From: MWDV01 sp002070715
Lineage (GTDB): Bacteria > Verrucomicrobiota > Verrucomicrobiia > Limisphaerales > MWDV01
NCBI GenBank assembly: GCA_035411585.1
Contig: DAONTI010000019.1
Span: 1 to 64,000 of the forward strand
DNA length: 64,000 bases
Direction of reading: 5' to 3'
Each line of letters begins with the position of its first letter. The first letter of the stretch is position 1. The translations under genes were made by a program, and so were the position numbers. Below are positions 49,699 to 58,544 of this stretch, in pieces. The notes below the pieces were generated by a model. That model made no database searches. It saw nothing but the letters and a program-made list of their open reading frames with translations, and was not told the DNA's origin.

Positions 49699-49855
49699 AT
49701 CTTGGGTGGCTGACGGCGTCCGATGGAGGACAGGCGCACGCTGTGAAACAGACCGGCTGGCGGGCACTGGTTCGCCGCGCATGATTCGCCAAGTGTTCCC
49801 GAATGGAATTGGTAGATCGGCGAGGCGGTTGAGGCCACCGCCCTCGAACGCTCGT

Positions 49856-51217
49856 TTATCGCGCCAGTTCGCGCCAGAGCAAAGCGCTCATCCGCTGGCC
49901 TTTGGCGAATAGATTCAGGTCAAATTTTTCGTTGGGCGAATGCGCGTTGTCATCCGGCAGGGCCAGCCCCAGCAGCAGGGTGTCCGCCTTTAGGATGGCG
50001 CGGAACTGATTGACGATGGGAATCGAGCCGCCTTCCCGCAGCAGCACCGGTTCCGCGCCGAACGCCTGACGCAACGCCGCCAGCGCCGCCTGCGCATCCG
50101 CACTTTGCGAGGAAACCATGTAGGCTTCCGCTCCGTGACCGCCCTGGATCTCTAATTTCATCGTGGGCGGACAATGCCGTTTCAGAAACGCGACGACGGC
50201 TTTCCGCACCCGGACGGGAGACTGATGCGGCACCAGCCGGAGGGTGACTTTGGCGCGGGCCCAGGCCGGCACGATGGTTTTGCTACCCTCGCCCTGATAG
50301 CCACTGGTGAGGCCGTTGATTTCAAAGGTTGGCCGCGCGGTGCGCTGTTCATTGGGGGTGAACCCGTATTCCCCGAAGAGTTGCGGCACGCCCAAGAATT
50401 TACGGTATTGCTCCCGATTAAACGGCACCCGCGCCATTTGTTTCCGTTCATGCGCCGTGAGCGGAACCACTCCCTCATAAAAGCCGGGGATGGTGACGCG
50501 CCCGCGGGAATCATGCACCCGGGCCAGCAACCGGCACAACGCCATGGCCGGATTTTCCACCGACCCGCCAAAGATCCCCGAATGCAGGTCGCGCGCGGGG
50601 CCACGCAGGGTGACTTGAAACGAAGTGATGCCGCGCAAGGCATAGGTCAGCGCCGGGAGTTTTGCGCCGGGGATGCCGGTGTCCGAAACCACCACGGCAT
50701 CGCAACGCAAATCGGCGCGGTGCGCCTGGAGAAAGCCCGCGAGACTCGGGCTGCCCACTTCCTCCTCACCTTCGATGACGAACGTAAGATCCACGGGCAA
50801 TTCGGTGCCCGTTTGGAGATAGGCCTCGATGGCTTTCAAATGCGCAAAGTTCTGCCCCTTGTTGTCACTGGCGCCGCGGCCAAACAGGGAGTGACCGCGA
50901 AGGGTCGGCTCGAACGGTGGGGTTTTCCATAATTCAAAGGGCTCCGGCGGCTGAACATCGTAATGGCCATACACTAGGAAATGACGACGGCCTTTGCGGC
51001 GCGGCGTCCGGGCCAGCACGATGGGGTGACGCTCCGTCGGGCACACCCGCGCGTCCAAACCGATCCGGCGACAGTGGTCGGCAACCCATTGCGCGCAGGC
51101 GCGCATATCGGCTTGGTGATCCGGTTGCGCGGAAATACTGGCGAACCGGACGTAATCACAAAGCTCCTGGACAAAGCGTTTTTGGTTGGCCTGGAGATAA
51201 TCCAAAACGGCGTTCAT
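49856..51217 (-). CDS. M20 family dipeptidase
   Basis: 453-aa metallopeptidase of the M20 dipeptidase (CNDP/PepV-like) branch. Catalytic and metal motifs: VYGHYDVQPPEPFELW (His plus Asp), LFGRGASDNKGQNFAHL (bridging Asp), FVIEGEEEVGSPS (Glu pair), VVSDTGIPG (Asp), and the final His in LPDDNAHSPNEKFDL. The dimerisation domain carries RDLHSGIFGGSVENPAMALC. It is soluble and likely cleaves dipeptides or N-acyl-amino acids. Start at the ATG 51217. It belongs to a different M20 subgroup from the enzyme at 36.7 kb. Confidence 0.9.
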   Translation of the reverse strand: MNAVLDYLQANQKRFVQELCDYVRFASISAQPDHQADMRACAQWVADHCRRIGLDARVCPTERHPIVLARTPRRKGRRHFLVYGHYDVQPPEPFELWKTPPFEPTLRGHSLFGRGASDNKGQNFAHLKAIEAYLQTGTELPVDLTFVIEGEEEVGSPSLAGFLQAHRADLRCDAVVVSDTGIPGAKLPALTYALRGITSFQVTLRGPARDLHSGIFGGSVENPAMALCRLLARVHDSRGRVTIPGFYEGVVPLTAHERKQMARVPFNREQYRKFLGVPQLFGEYGFTPNEQRTARPTFEINGLTSGYQGEGSKTIVPAWARAKVTLRLVPHQSPVRVRKAVVAFLKRHCPPTMKLEIQGGHGAEAYMVSSQSADAQAALAALRQAFGAEPVLLREGGSIPIVNQFRAILKADTLLLGLALPDDNAHSPNEKFDLNLFAKGQRMSALLWRELAR

Positions 51218-51561
51218 GCGGGGATGCTTGGCGAAAGGCGACGCGAGGTCAAACGGACTTTTTACGACGGCGAGCCCGCAGGCAAAACGAGAGACTGCCC
51301 CGCCCTCTTGCGGCGAGTGCCGATGGGGAGTCAGACAAAATTCCGGCTCGCCTTTTTAAGCCCGGGCTTTATGCTGCGGGCAACATGAACTGCCGCATCC
51401 GTTGTTCAGCACCAACCCAAAATCGGGAGGAGGAGGCCGAGGAAGACTTGGATCTTGAGGTCGCGTCCGCTCCGGCGGTTTCCTGTCCGGATCGGTTCGA
51501 AGCAGAATTTTTTTCTGGGCCGCGCTGTGCTTAGTATATCGCCCTCCTGCTGTTTCAAGAC
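51218..51561. other. 344-bp intergenic region
   Basis: No recognised gene. It contains a 12-bp perfect palindrome AAGCCCGGGCTT (51358-51369) and a 49-codon frame (51386-51535, Glu-rich centre) without similarity. Promoter-like sequence for the small membrane protein is at its right end. Confidence 0.5.
51509..51537 (+). promoter_or_regulatory. candidate promoter of the small membrane protein
   Basis: TAGTAT (51532-51537), the most AT-rich -10-like hexamer nearby, lies 17 nt after a T run (51509-51514). The -35 match is poor. Confidence 0.3.
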
Positions 51562-51750
51562 ATGCTCAAGAAGTTTTGGTCCAAGGAGAAAAAGGAAACC
51601 CGCCGTTTTTATCTGCTGCCGGGCATGGGGGGGCGCGCTTATTACCGCAAGCAGCGCCGCATTCGCATCATCGCCGTCGTCGTGGGATTGCTGGTGTCCG
51701 CTTTATTTGCGCTGGCGATGTATTTCATGAATAATCAACGGCCTCGGTGA
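51562..51750 (+). CDS. small single-span membrane protein, unknown function
   Basis: 62-aa protein with a highly basic N-terminal half (Lys/Arg-rich, residues 1-35, including FYLLPGMGGRAYYRKQRR) and one membrane helix (about 36-56, IIAVVVGLLVSALFALAMYF), ending MNNQRPR. By the positive-inside rule the long basic part is cytoplasmic. No family is recognised. The frame ends naturally, has codon use like its neighbours and is preceded by an AT-rich promoter-like element, so it is probably real. It might bind nucleic acid or a membrane partner, but nothing in the sequence decides this. Confidence 0.55.
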   Translation: MLKKFWSKEKKETRRFYLLPGMGGRAYYRKQRRIRIIAVVVGLLVSALFALAMYFMNNQRPR

Positions 51751-51931
51751 CTTTTTCCCGCCAGCTTGGCACGGGCGGTCCGCACAACAAAGGAGGCCCA
51801 CCCCTGCCCTGCACGCGGAGTGGCCCATGCTTCGAGGCCGGCAATAAACCCGAAATTCGCTTTTCCATGCGGGAGAGACCGATTACGGTGACGACACAGC
51901 GCAGGACCGGACGCCCCGGTTCGGCGTCTGG

Positions 51932-53215
51932 ATGACGGATGACGGTATGAAGTTGCTGGTTTTTGCGCACACACCACCGCCCCATCATGGGCAGAGCTAC
52001 ATGGTGCAACTGCTGCTGGATGGTTTTGGCGGCGACTGCCGTCGGGGCGGACGCCCGTCCCCGCATGGGATCGAGTGTTACCACGTCAACGCCCGCTTCT
52101 CCAAACATCTCGAAGACATTGGCAATTTTCGGCTGACAAAGCTGATCCTGCTGCTGGAATACTGCCTGGCGGCAATCTTTGTTCGCTTCCGTCACGGCGT
52201 CCGAAATTTCTACTATGTGCCCGCACCGGGTAAAAAATCAGCTCTTTGGCGCGATTGGCTGGTGATGGCCCTCTGCCGGCCTTTTTTTACGCGAATCATT
52301 TTGCACTGGCACGCCGCCGGTCTGGCTAAATGGTTGGAAACCGAACAGCGGATCAGCGTGCGCGCACTCACCTACCGGCTGATGAAGTCAGTAGATTTGA
52401 GCATCGTCCTGTCCCGCTATAACTTGCTGGATGCCGAGAAACTACTGGCCCGACAAGTCCGGGTGATTGGGAACGGCATCCCGGACCCCTGTCCTGGGTA
52501 CGAGCAGGAAATATGGCCCCGTCGACAAGCACGAGCTGCTGCACGAAGCAAATTACTAGCTGGGAAACAGCTCACGGCCGCAGACCGACAACAGACGGGA
52601 GAAGATCCGCAACTACTACGCGTCTTATTCTTAGCACATTGCACTCGGGAAAAAGGGCTGTTCGATACTCTAGAAGCCGTGGCCTTGGCTAATGCTCGAC
52701 TGGCAGCCATTCGCTCTCCGGTGCGGGTCCACTTGACTGTGGCTGGCAGCTTTCTGAGCCCCTTAGAACAATTAGAATTCGAGCAGCGTATAACACAATC
52801 CGACCTGCAACTCTCGCCGGGGACTGGAGTAGTCACCTCCTCCTCGCCATCGCAAAGCTGCGTCTGTTATGTCGGATTCGTAACGGGCTCGGAAAAACAC
52901 CGGACCTTCACTCAGAGTGACTGTTTCTGTTTTCCGACTTATTACTATGCCGAGAGCTTTGGTTTGGTCATCTTGGAAGCCATGGCCTATGGCTTGCCCA
53001 TTGTAGCCAGCCGCTGGCGCTCAATCCCGGAATTATTGCCGCCCGATTTTCCGGGGCTCGTCCCCCCGTGCAATCCTGCTGCGGTAGCGACCGCACTCGT
53101 AGATTTGGCAACTACCCCTTCCACCGATACCTTGCGCACTCATTTCTTGGAGCACTATAGCTTAGAACAATATCTCAACAATTTGGCTACTGCCATACGC
53201 GCCTTGGAAACTTAA
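51932..53215 (+). CDS. family 4-like glycosyltransferase
   Basis: 427-aa GT-B glycosyltransferase. The N-terminal acceptor domain includes AHTPPPHHGQSYMVQLLLDG. The donor domain has LRVLFLAHCTREKGLFDTLEAV and the C-terminal nucleotide-sugar motif ESFGLVILEAMAYGLPIVASRWRSIPEL (E-x7-E). It is likely to add a sugar to a lipid-linked exopolysaccharide unit at the cytoplasmic membrane face. The ATGs at 51932 and 51947 are both possible. The second half (about 52530-53215) uses many A/T-ending Leu, Val and Thr codons and is visibly lower in GC than the first, as if recombined. It is the leftmost gene of the polysaccharide locus, followed by IS remains. Confidence 0.85.
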   Translation: MTDDGMKLLVFAHTPPPHHGQSYMVQLLLDGFGGDCRRGGRPSPHGIECYHVNARFSKHLEDIGNFRLTKLILLLEYCLAAIFVRFRHGVRNFYYVPAPGKKSALWRDWLVMALCRPFFTRIILHWHAAGLAKWLETEQRISVRALTYRLMKSVDLSIVLSRYNLLDAEKLLARQVRVIGNGIPDPCPGYEQEIWPRRQARAAARSKLLAGKQLTAADRQQTGEDPQLLRVLFLAHCTREKGLFDTLEAVALANARLAAIRSPVRVHLTVAGSFLSPLEQLEFEQRITQSDLQLSPGTGVVTSSSPSQSCVCYVGFVTGSEKHRTFTQSDCFCFPTYYYAESFGLVILEAMAYGLPIVASRWRSIPELLPPDFPGLVPPCNPAAVATALVDLATTPSTDTLRTHFLEHYSLEQYLNNLATAIRALET

Positions 53216-53219
53216 CAGT

Positions 53220-53601
53220 TTATTTTTCAGCCAGCAGAAACGGCACGCAGGTCAGGCTCAGACCCACCGCTTCGTAGCGGTAACCCCATGGATGCCCCTG
53301 CTGGGTGGCGGCCCGACAAGCCCCCTCCCTGGCGGGCGAAGCCGTGCCGGCCGTAGTGCATCTCGTCCTGCACCCACAACCGCACCGGACGATCCTTGGG
53401 CAGCACCAACGCAGCCAGTTGGACGGGTAGCGTTTCATGAAATCGTGGTGCGGCGGCGGGGTCGTTTTTGACGTGGCATTGCCGCGGAACCCGCAACCAT
53501 ACGCCGGCTTTTCCCAAATGATTATACAAGCGGCTCAAGGTCACGTGGGGGGGGGGGGGGGGGGGGGGGGGGGGATGCGTGATCTGCAGCCAGGCCCGCA
53601 T
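53220..53601 (-). mobile_element. decayed IS630-like transposase remnant
   Basis: On the minus strand the frame reads RAWLQITH, a proline run encoded by the C tract, then TLSRLYNHLGKAGVWLRVPRQ, LAALVLPKDRPVRLWVQDEMHYGRHGFARQ: the region before and including the first DDE aspartate of IS630-type transposases. Past GFARQ the similarity continues in another frame (HPWGYRYEAVGLS), so at least one frameshift is present. The N-terminal helix-turn-helix and the C-terminal catalytic Glu are absent. It is not functional. Confidence 0.7.
53547..53574 (+). repeat. 28-nt homopolymeric G tract
   Basis: An uninterrupted run of 28 G on the plus strand inside the IS630 remnant. It replaces a few residues in the transposase (between RAWLQITH and the TLSRLY segment). 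It may be a slippage-prone expansion or an assembly/basecalling artefact. Confidence 0.9.
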
Positions 53602-53626
53602 TTGCGGCCCAGTGTGCCAACTCTAG

Positions 53627-53848
53627 CCATGCGGCCAGTCTCCCCTCGCCCGTCATCACAAGCGACTGTTCTTACAGATTATTCAAGGGGTTTGGGATGA
53701 GAAACCGGTGCGGCGGCGATGGTTCGTTACCGAACTGGGTTTCGGGTGGATGACCAATCCGGCGGAATGGCTCGCTACGATTGGTTTGGACGGACTCCTC
53801 AACGGGAGCCGACCGGCCTACTGGCAATGGGTCACCAAATCGAGGTAG
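53627..53848 (+). pseudogene. unidentified C-terminal gene fragment
   Basis: A 73-codon frame without a proper start encodes a protein-like sequence: RLFLQIIQGVWDEKPVRRRWF, TELGFGWMTNPAEWLATIGLDG, then PAYWQWVTKSR and stop. Composition and amphipathic pattern look like a real C-terminus, perhaps of an enzyme of the polysaccharide locus interrupted by the IS, but the family was not recognised. It overlaps the 3' end of the convergent glycosyltransferase by 31 bp. Confidence 0.35.
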
Positions 53849-55053
53849 GCGGGGATCTGCGTGGCTGAGGACCAGAACTGAATTTTTTCCGAGTCGGCAG
53901 TCAAATTGTTGGCGCGCCAGTCGGTCCAAAGCTTTGCCAACGCCTCAGCCCCCTCATCCACCGCTTGTTCATCGAAGGTGAACCGGGTTTGGCCGGCTTG
54001 ATGGAGAACCTGGCGCATTTCCGAATGCCGCGGAACAAACGCCAATATCGGGCGGCGGGCGCCAAAGTAGTCCACAATTTTGCTGGGCATGAACAGGTTG
54101 TGTGCCGGTGACACCACCAGCAACAAAACGGGACTCTGCCTCACCTTTTCCAAATATTCCGCGTAACCCACCGCGGGTTGAATGGATACGACCTCCCCCA
54201 GATTTAGTTCGCTGACGAAACGATCGTGGTCAGCCAGCCAGTTTCCGTAAAAGCGGAACCGCGTTTGCGTCCGCGCCTCGGGATGTCGTTGTAAAAACAG
54301 CGCCAGAGCCCGCAGGAATGTTTCCGGACTACGCGCGCCCCGCCAATCAAACGTGCCGAAATAAACGATCTCGAATCCGGGAGATACAGCCGCCGCCGGT
54401 GCGGCAAACGCCGCGGCATCAAAAAAATACGGGACATGGACGGTCGCCGCTGCCGGTACCAGGCGTTCGCGGATGTAGGCCTGCCGGTTTGTGTCGGCGG
54501 TAAAGACCACCCGTCCGGCTAGGTGCAACGTATGGCATTCCAATGCCGCCAACCGCGGCAGCCAAGCGCGTTGGAGCGGCGAGCGGCGCTGGAGCTGGCG
54601 TTGCTGCGGCGTTACGGATTCTTGATAGTCAAAAGTCCACGTCCGATTCACCAAGCCAGGACGCCGTCCGCCGAGCAACAATGACGCGGGGAGAATGAAG
54701 GCGAGCGTGCGCTCGTAAGCCGGTTGTTCCCGGATCAGCCGGAAAACCTTTCGCGCCCAGCCGGCGAAAGCATCCGGCCACATCACGCCAGCCACGCTTA
54801 GCGCGGTCAGGCGAAACAGCCAAGGAATGCGGCGGCACTTGCGGAGGAGGATTTGCACCGGATCATCGAGACGGAAGATGCGCAGCGCAGGATGGTCCAC
54901 TGTTTCCCGTGTGTCATCCGGCATCCCCAGTGGACTGGTCACCACATCCACCTGCCAACCCGCATCGAGGAAGCCTCGAACCAAATAATGGGGGCGTTTG
55001 GCGTTGGCGTGCGTGCTGGGTGGAAATGTATGGGTAAGAACCAGCAGGCGCAT
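53818..55053 (-). CDS. family 4-like glycosyltransferase
   Basis: 411-aa GT-B glycosyltransferase. The N-terminus MRLLVLTHTFPPSTHANAKRPHYLVRGFLDAGWQVDVVTS is the typical acceptor-domain opening. The donor domain has GFEIVYFGTFDWRGARSPETFLRAL and the C-terminal PVLLLVVSPAHNLFMPSKIVDYFGARRPILAFVP, where the E-x7-E motif is replaced by the PSK-type variant. Probably cytoplasmic and membrane-associated. It lies 22 bp downstream of capG on the same strand, so it is likely the transferase that uses or extends the UDP-L-FucNAc-derived unit. Start at ATG 55053. Confidence 0.85.
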   Translation of the reverse strand: MRLLVLTHTFPPSTHANAKRPHYLVRGFLDAGWQVDVVTSPLGMPDDTRETVDHPALRIFRLDDPVQILLRKCRRIPWLFRLTALSVAGVMWPDAFAGWARKVFRLIREQPAYERTLAFILPASLLLGGRRPGLVNRTWTFDYQESVTPQQRQLQRRSPLQRAWLPRLAALECHTLHLAGRVVFTADTNRQAYIRERLVPAAATVHVPYFFDAAAFAAPAAAVSPGFEIVYFGTFDWRGARSPETFLRALALFLQRHPEARTQTRFRFYGNWLADHDRFVSELNLGEVVSIQPAVGYAEYLEKVRQSPVLLLVVSPAHNLFMPSKIVDYFGARRPILAFVPRHSEMRQVLHQAGQTRFTFDEQAVDEGAEALAKLWTDWRANNLTADSEKIQFWSSATQIPAYLDLVTHCQ

Positions 55054-55075
55054 GACGGGAAAATGAACGGCGCGG

Positions 55076-56206
55076 TCAAACCTTGTGCCAAACCCGCCGG
55101 TTCACGTAATCGGTGTAACTGAGAATGATCTTGGCCACCTTCCAAGACACTTGATCCGCCGTGTAATCCGCGGGGAGCCGGCAGGGCCCCAGGTGCTGGA
55201 ATTGCGCCACCGTCATTGCCACCGCCTGCTGAATCCGCACGGGAGTGAGGCCGCTCATGATTACCGTGCCCTCGTCCATTCCTTCCGGGCGCTCGTGGGC
55301 TTCGCGAACCGTGATCGCCGGAAAACCCAAAATCGAGGATTCTTCGGTGATCGTGCCGCTGTCCGACAAGGTGCAGAACGCATTTTTTTGCAAGGCCACG
55401 TAATCGAAGAATCCCAGCGGCGGCATGAGACGGATTAATTTGTGCAACCGATGCCGGCCCGTCTCAAGCCGCTTTCGCGTGCGCGGGTGTAGCGAGAAGA
55501 TCAGCGGAAAACGGTATTGCTTTGCCAGCGCATTGAGGGAGGCAACGAGACTCCGCAAATGTCCCGGATCATCCACATTCTCCTCCCGATGGATGCTGAC
55601 CACGAAGTAACGCCCGGGCGTCACGCCCAGTCGGGCGTGGACATCCGAGGTTTCAATGGCGGCACGGTGGTAATCGAGCACCTCTTTCATGGGCGACCCG
55701 GTTTTCATCACGCGATCGGGAGGCAGCCCCTCCGCCAGCAGATAGCGCCGGCCATGCTCGGTGTAGCAAAGGTTGATGTCGCTTACGTGATCCACAATCC
55801 GGCGGTTGATTTCCTCGGGCACCCGCATGTCGAAGCACCGATTGCCGGCTTCCATATGAAAAATCGGAATGTGCCGGCGCTTGGCCGGGATTACCGCCAG
55901 GCAACTGTTGGTATCGCCCAACACCAACACCGCCTCCGGGCGCTCTTTTTCCAGAACGACGTCGGCTTTGGCAATGGTGTTGCCGATGGTGGCCGCCGCC
56001 GTGCGGCCGGCAGCGTTCAGATAATGCCGGGGCTTCGGCACCCCCAATTCTTTGAAAAAGATCCCGTTCAGTTCGTAGTCATAATTCTGCCCGGTATGCA
56101 CCAGCACATGCTGGGTGACCGTTTCCAACACCGCAATGACCCGCGACAGCCGGATGATCTCCGGCCGCGTGCCGACGATGGTCATGACTTTGATGGGCGC
56201 ACTCAT
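55076..56206 (-). CDS. capG: UDP-N-acetyl-L-fucosamine synthase, C2 epimerase CapG/WbjD
   Basis: 376-aa non-hydrolysing UDP-GlcNAc-2-epimerase-fold enzyme: IKVMTIVGTRPEIIRLSRVI, LVHTGQNYDYELN, VLVLGDTNSCLA, IFHMEAGNRCFDMRVPEEINRRIVDH, VVSIHREENVD, LSDSGTITEESSILGFPAITVREAHERPEG. FDMRVPEEINRR is characteristic of the CapG/WbjD/FnlC branch, which converts UDP-2-acetamido-2,6-dideoxy-L-talose to UDP-N-acetyl-L-fucosamine. Its start overlaps the capF stop by 4 bp, implying coupled translation, and capE precedes capF, completing the three-enzyme route from UDP-GlcNAc. Cytoplasmic. Confidence 0.92.
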   Translation of the reverse strand: MSAPIKVMTIVGTRPEIIRLSRVIAVLETVTQHVLVHTGQNYDYELNGIFFKELGVPKPRHYLNAAGRTAAATIGNTIAKADVVLEKERPEAVLVLGDTNSCLAVIPAKRRHIPIFHMEAGNRCFDMRVPEEINRRIVDHVSDINLCYTEHGRRYLLAEGLPPDRVMKTGSPMKEVLDYHRAAIETSDVHARLGVTPGRYFVVSIHREENVDDPGHLRSLVASLNALAKQYRFPLIFSLHPRTRKRLETGRHRLHKLIRLMPPLGFFDYVALQKNAFCTLSDSGTITEESSILGFPAITVREAHERPEGMDEGTVIMSGLTPVRIQQAVAMTVAQFQHLGPCRLPADYTADQVSWKVAKIILSYTDYVNRRVWHKV

Positions 56207-57327
56207 GGCAGGACTTTCTCGAAACAGGTGTCCGGATATTGCGGATCGAAAATTTCATTCGCCCAGAACAGCGTGAGCAGGTCCGTCGAACCGGTATTCT
56301 CAATGGAATGCGTGTAGCCGGGGGGAATGTCCACGATGCGAATGGCGCGGTCGCTCACCGGATACTCGATGACTTCGCCCCCTAGAACATGGCGGAAACG
56401 AATGAGCCCCTCCCCTTGGATCACGCAGAATTTTTCGATTTTGGTGTCGTGGTAGTGATTGCCGCGCGTAATACCGGGCCGGGTGCGGGAGACGAAAATC
56501 TGTCCGGCGTGCGGCGATTTAATCAACTCGAAGAGCCAGCCGCGGTCGTCGGTCTTGAGATCCACCGGATAAGCCAGTTGCTCCGGGTCATAAAAGGAGA
56601 CGTAGGTGGAATAAAGATATTTCGTCAAGGGATCGGCCAGATTGGGCAACACGGATCGCTCGCGGCCTTCGCGAAACGAAACCAGCAGGTCGTGCAGTTC
56701 ACCGAGGGTGATGGCAAACACGGGCTGCACCTCAGGCCGCAAAACGGTGGCGGGCCACTCGGTGCGATGGGCCAGCGCCACAAATTCGCGGACAACATCG
56801 TCAATGTAAACAAAGCGCACCACGTTCGCGCGATCGCTGATCTGCACAGGCAATCCGCGGCTGATATGATGACAGAACGTGGCCACTACCGTGTTGTAAT
56901 TTGGGCGGCTCCACTTGCCAAAGACGTTGGGAAACCGGTAGATGCCAACCGGCGCCCCGGTGCGCTGCTGGTAGGCGATTGCCTCCTCTTCCGCCGCTTT
57001 CTTGCTGCGTCCGTAGGGATTGTCCCGCTCGGCTTGGATTGACGAACTCAGGATCAGCACCGGACGACGGGCGCCGGCTTCCAAGTCCGCGCACAGACGG
57101 CGGGTCAGGTCGGCGTTGCCGGTCATGAATTCAGCTTCCTCCCGGGGCCGGTTGACACCCGCAAGATGAAAAACCAAATCCGCCCGCGCCGCCAGGGGCG
57201 ACAAGTCATCCACCGTCTGTGGCAGATCAAATTCCAACACCTCAAACGCCGCCTGTCGGCGTAAGGCGACGCACAGATTGCGCCCCAGAAACCCCGCCGC
57301 GCCGGTAACAAGAATGGTTTTCATCAA
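56203..57327 (-). CDS. capF: bifunctional reductase/C3-epimerase CapF/WbjC
   Basis: 374-aa two-domain enzyme of the UDP-L-FucNAc pathway. The N-terminal SDR domain (1-245) shows ILVTGAAGFLGRNLC, FHLAGVNRP, SSSIQAERDNPYGRSKKAAEEE (catalytic Tyr and Lys) and YRFPNVFGKWSRPNYN. The C-terminal cupin (about 255-374) has GITRGNHYHDTKIEKFCVIQGEGLIRFRH with metal-binding His residues and IPPGYTHSIENTG. The cupin epimerises C3 and the SDR domain reduces the keto sugar with NADPH, as established for S. aureus CapF. A second ATG at 57324 is equally possible. It ends inside the capG start. Confidence 0.94.
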   Translation of the reverse strand: MMKTILVTGAAGFLGRNLCVALRRQAAFEVLEFDLPQTVDDLSPLAARADLVFHLAGVNRPREEAEFMTGNADLTRRLCADLEAGARRPVLILSSSIQAERDNPYGRSKKAAEEEAIAYQQRTGAPVGIYRFPNVFGKWSRPNYNTVVATFCHHISRGLPVQISDRANVVRFVYIDDVVREFVALAHRTEWPATVLRPEVQPVFAITLGELHDLLVSFREGRERSVLPNLADPLTKYLYSTYVSFYDPEQLAYPVDLKTDDRGWLFELIKSPHAGQIFVSRTRPGITRGNHYHDTKIEKFCVIQGEGLIRFRHVLGGEVIEYPVSDRAIRIVDIPPGYTHSIENTGSTDLLTLFWANEIFDPQYPDTCFEKVLP

Positions 57328-57355
57328 ATCTGTTTCTGGTCGAGAAGAGGCGGGG

Positions 57356-58384
57356 TCAAGGCAACGCCGGGGTTTCTCCCCGTAACGCCGCTTGGACGTA
57401 AGGCAGTTTCAGCAGCAACGCCTTTAATTCGGCGTCGGTTAGCGCGTGCGTGTTAGCCGACGTGTAATCTTCGTGGGTACTGACCCGCTGTTCTCCTTTT
57501 TCGAAGTAAAGCGCATAATTCAAATCGCGCGTGTCCGAACCGATGCGGTAGTAACCACCCAAGTCTTCCGCCCGCACCATTTCCTCGCGATTCAGCAATG
57601 ATTCATGCTTCTTTTCTCCATGCCGGGTGCCGATGATCCGCACCTCGTTCCGCGCGTTGAAGATGTCCTGCAGCACCCGGGCCAGTTGGCCGATGGTGGC
57701 CGCCGGCGATTTTTGTACAAAGGTGTCACCGCCCCGGCCGTGCTGATAGGCAAACAAGACCAGATCCACCGCGTCGTCCAGCGACATCATGAACCGCGTC
57801 ATCTCCGGATCGGTGATCGTGATCGGCTGGTTCGCCTTCATTTGCCCCACGAAGAGGGGAATCACCGAGCCGCGGGAGGCCATGACGTTGCCGTAGCGGG
57901 TGACACAGATGGTGGTCTGGCCCGCCCCCAATGTCCGTGCTTTGGCCACGGCGACCTTTTCCATGATCGCCTTGGACATCCCCATGGCATTGATGGGATA
58001 AACCGCTTTGTCGGTGCTCAACACGATGACGTTCCGGACGCCTTGGGCGATGGCCGCGTTCAGGGTGTTCTCCGTGCCGATGACGTTGGTGTACACCGCC
58101 TCCAGCGGATAAAATTCGCAGGACGGGACCTGCTTGAGCGCGGCGGCGTTGAACACATAATCCACACCGCGCATCGCGTTGTGAATGCTCTCAAAGTTTC
58201 GCACGTCGCCGATGTAAAATTTGAGTTTGGGATTGCGCAATGCGTGGCGCATATCCTCCTGCTTCTTTTCGTCGCGGCTGAAAATGCGGATTTCCCCGAT
58301 CTCGGTATTCAGAAAGCGGCGGACCACCGCGTTACCGAACGAACCGGTGCCGCCCGTAATAAGCAAAGTTTTATTCTTAAACAT
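57356..58384 (-). CDS. capE: UDP-GlcNAc 4,6-dehydratase/5-epimerase CapE/WbjB
   Basis: 342-aa SDR enzyme that starts UDP-L-FucNAc synthesis from UDP-GlcNAc. TLLITGGTGSFGNAVVRRF (NADP loop), FSRDEKKQEDMRHAL, VFNAAALKQVPSCEFYP, VLSTDKAVYPINAMGMSKAIMEK, and RYGNVMASRGSVIPLF are all family hallmarks. The usual SDR Tyr is Met in MGMSKAIMEK, as in characterised CapE/FlaA1-type dehydratases. The ATG at 58384 (MFKNKTLLITGG) fits the family; upstream in-frame TTG/ATG codons add up to ten residues. It is transcribed with capF (28-bp gap) and capG, and divergent from the kinase/transferase trio. Confidence 0.93.
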   Translation of the reverse strand: MFKNKTLLITGGTGSFGNAVVRRFLNTEIGEIRIFSRDEKKQEDMRHALRNPKLKFYIGDVRNFESIHNAMRGVDYVFNAAALKQVPSCEFYPLEAVYTNVIGTENTLNAAIAQGVRNVIVLSTDKAVYPINAMGMSKAIMEKVAVAKARTLGAGQTTICVTRYGNVMASRGSVIPLFVGQMKANQPITITDPEMTRFMMSLDDAVDLVLFAYQHGRGGDTFVQKSPAATIGQLARVLQDIFNARNEVRIIGTRHGEKKHESLLNREEMVRAEDLGGYYRIGSDTRDLNYALYFEKGEQRVSTHEDYTSANTHALTDAELKALLLKLPYVQAALRGETPALP

Positions 58385-58544
58385 GGATCCCAGAGCGGTG
58401 CCGACCATCGTCAAACACAGACCGCCATCCCGCCGGGACGCGGCCTCCAGTACGGAGACGAGCGCGTCGGCTGGGCTGGGTATCGGGCCGGTTTTGATTT
58501 GGCATCATGCGAAGTTCCATCCAAGCTACGCCGGAGATTCTCGG

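Noticed and set aside
51386..51535. 49-codon frame before the small membrane protein
   Set aside because: It has no similarity, no ribosome site and a poor promoter context; noted only within the intergenic entry.
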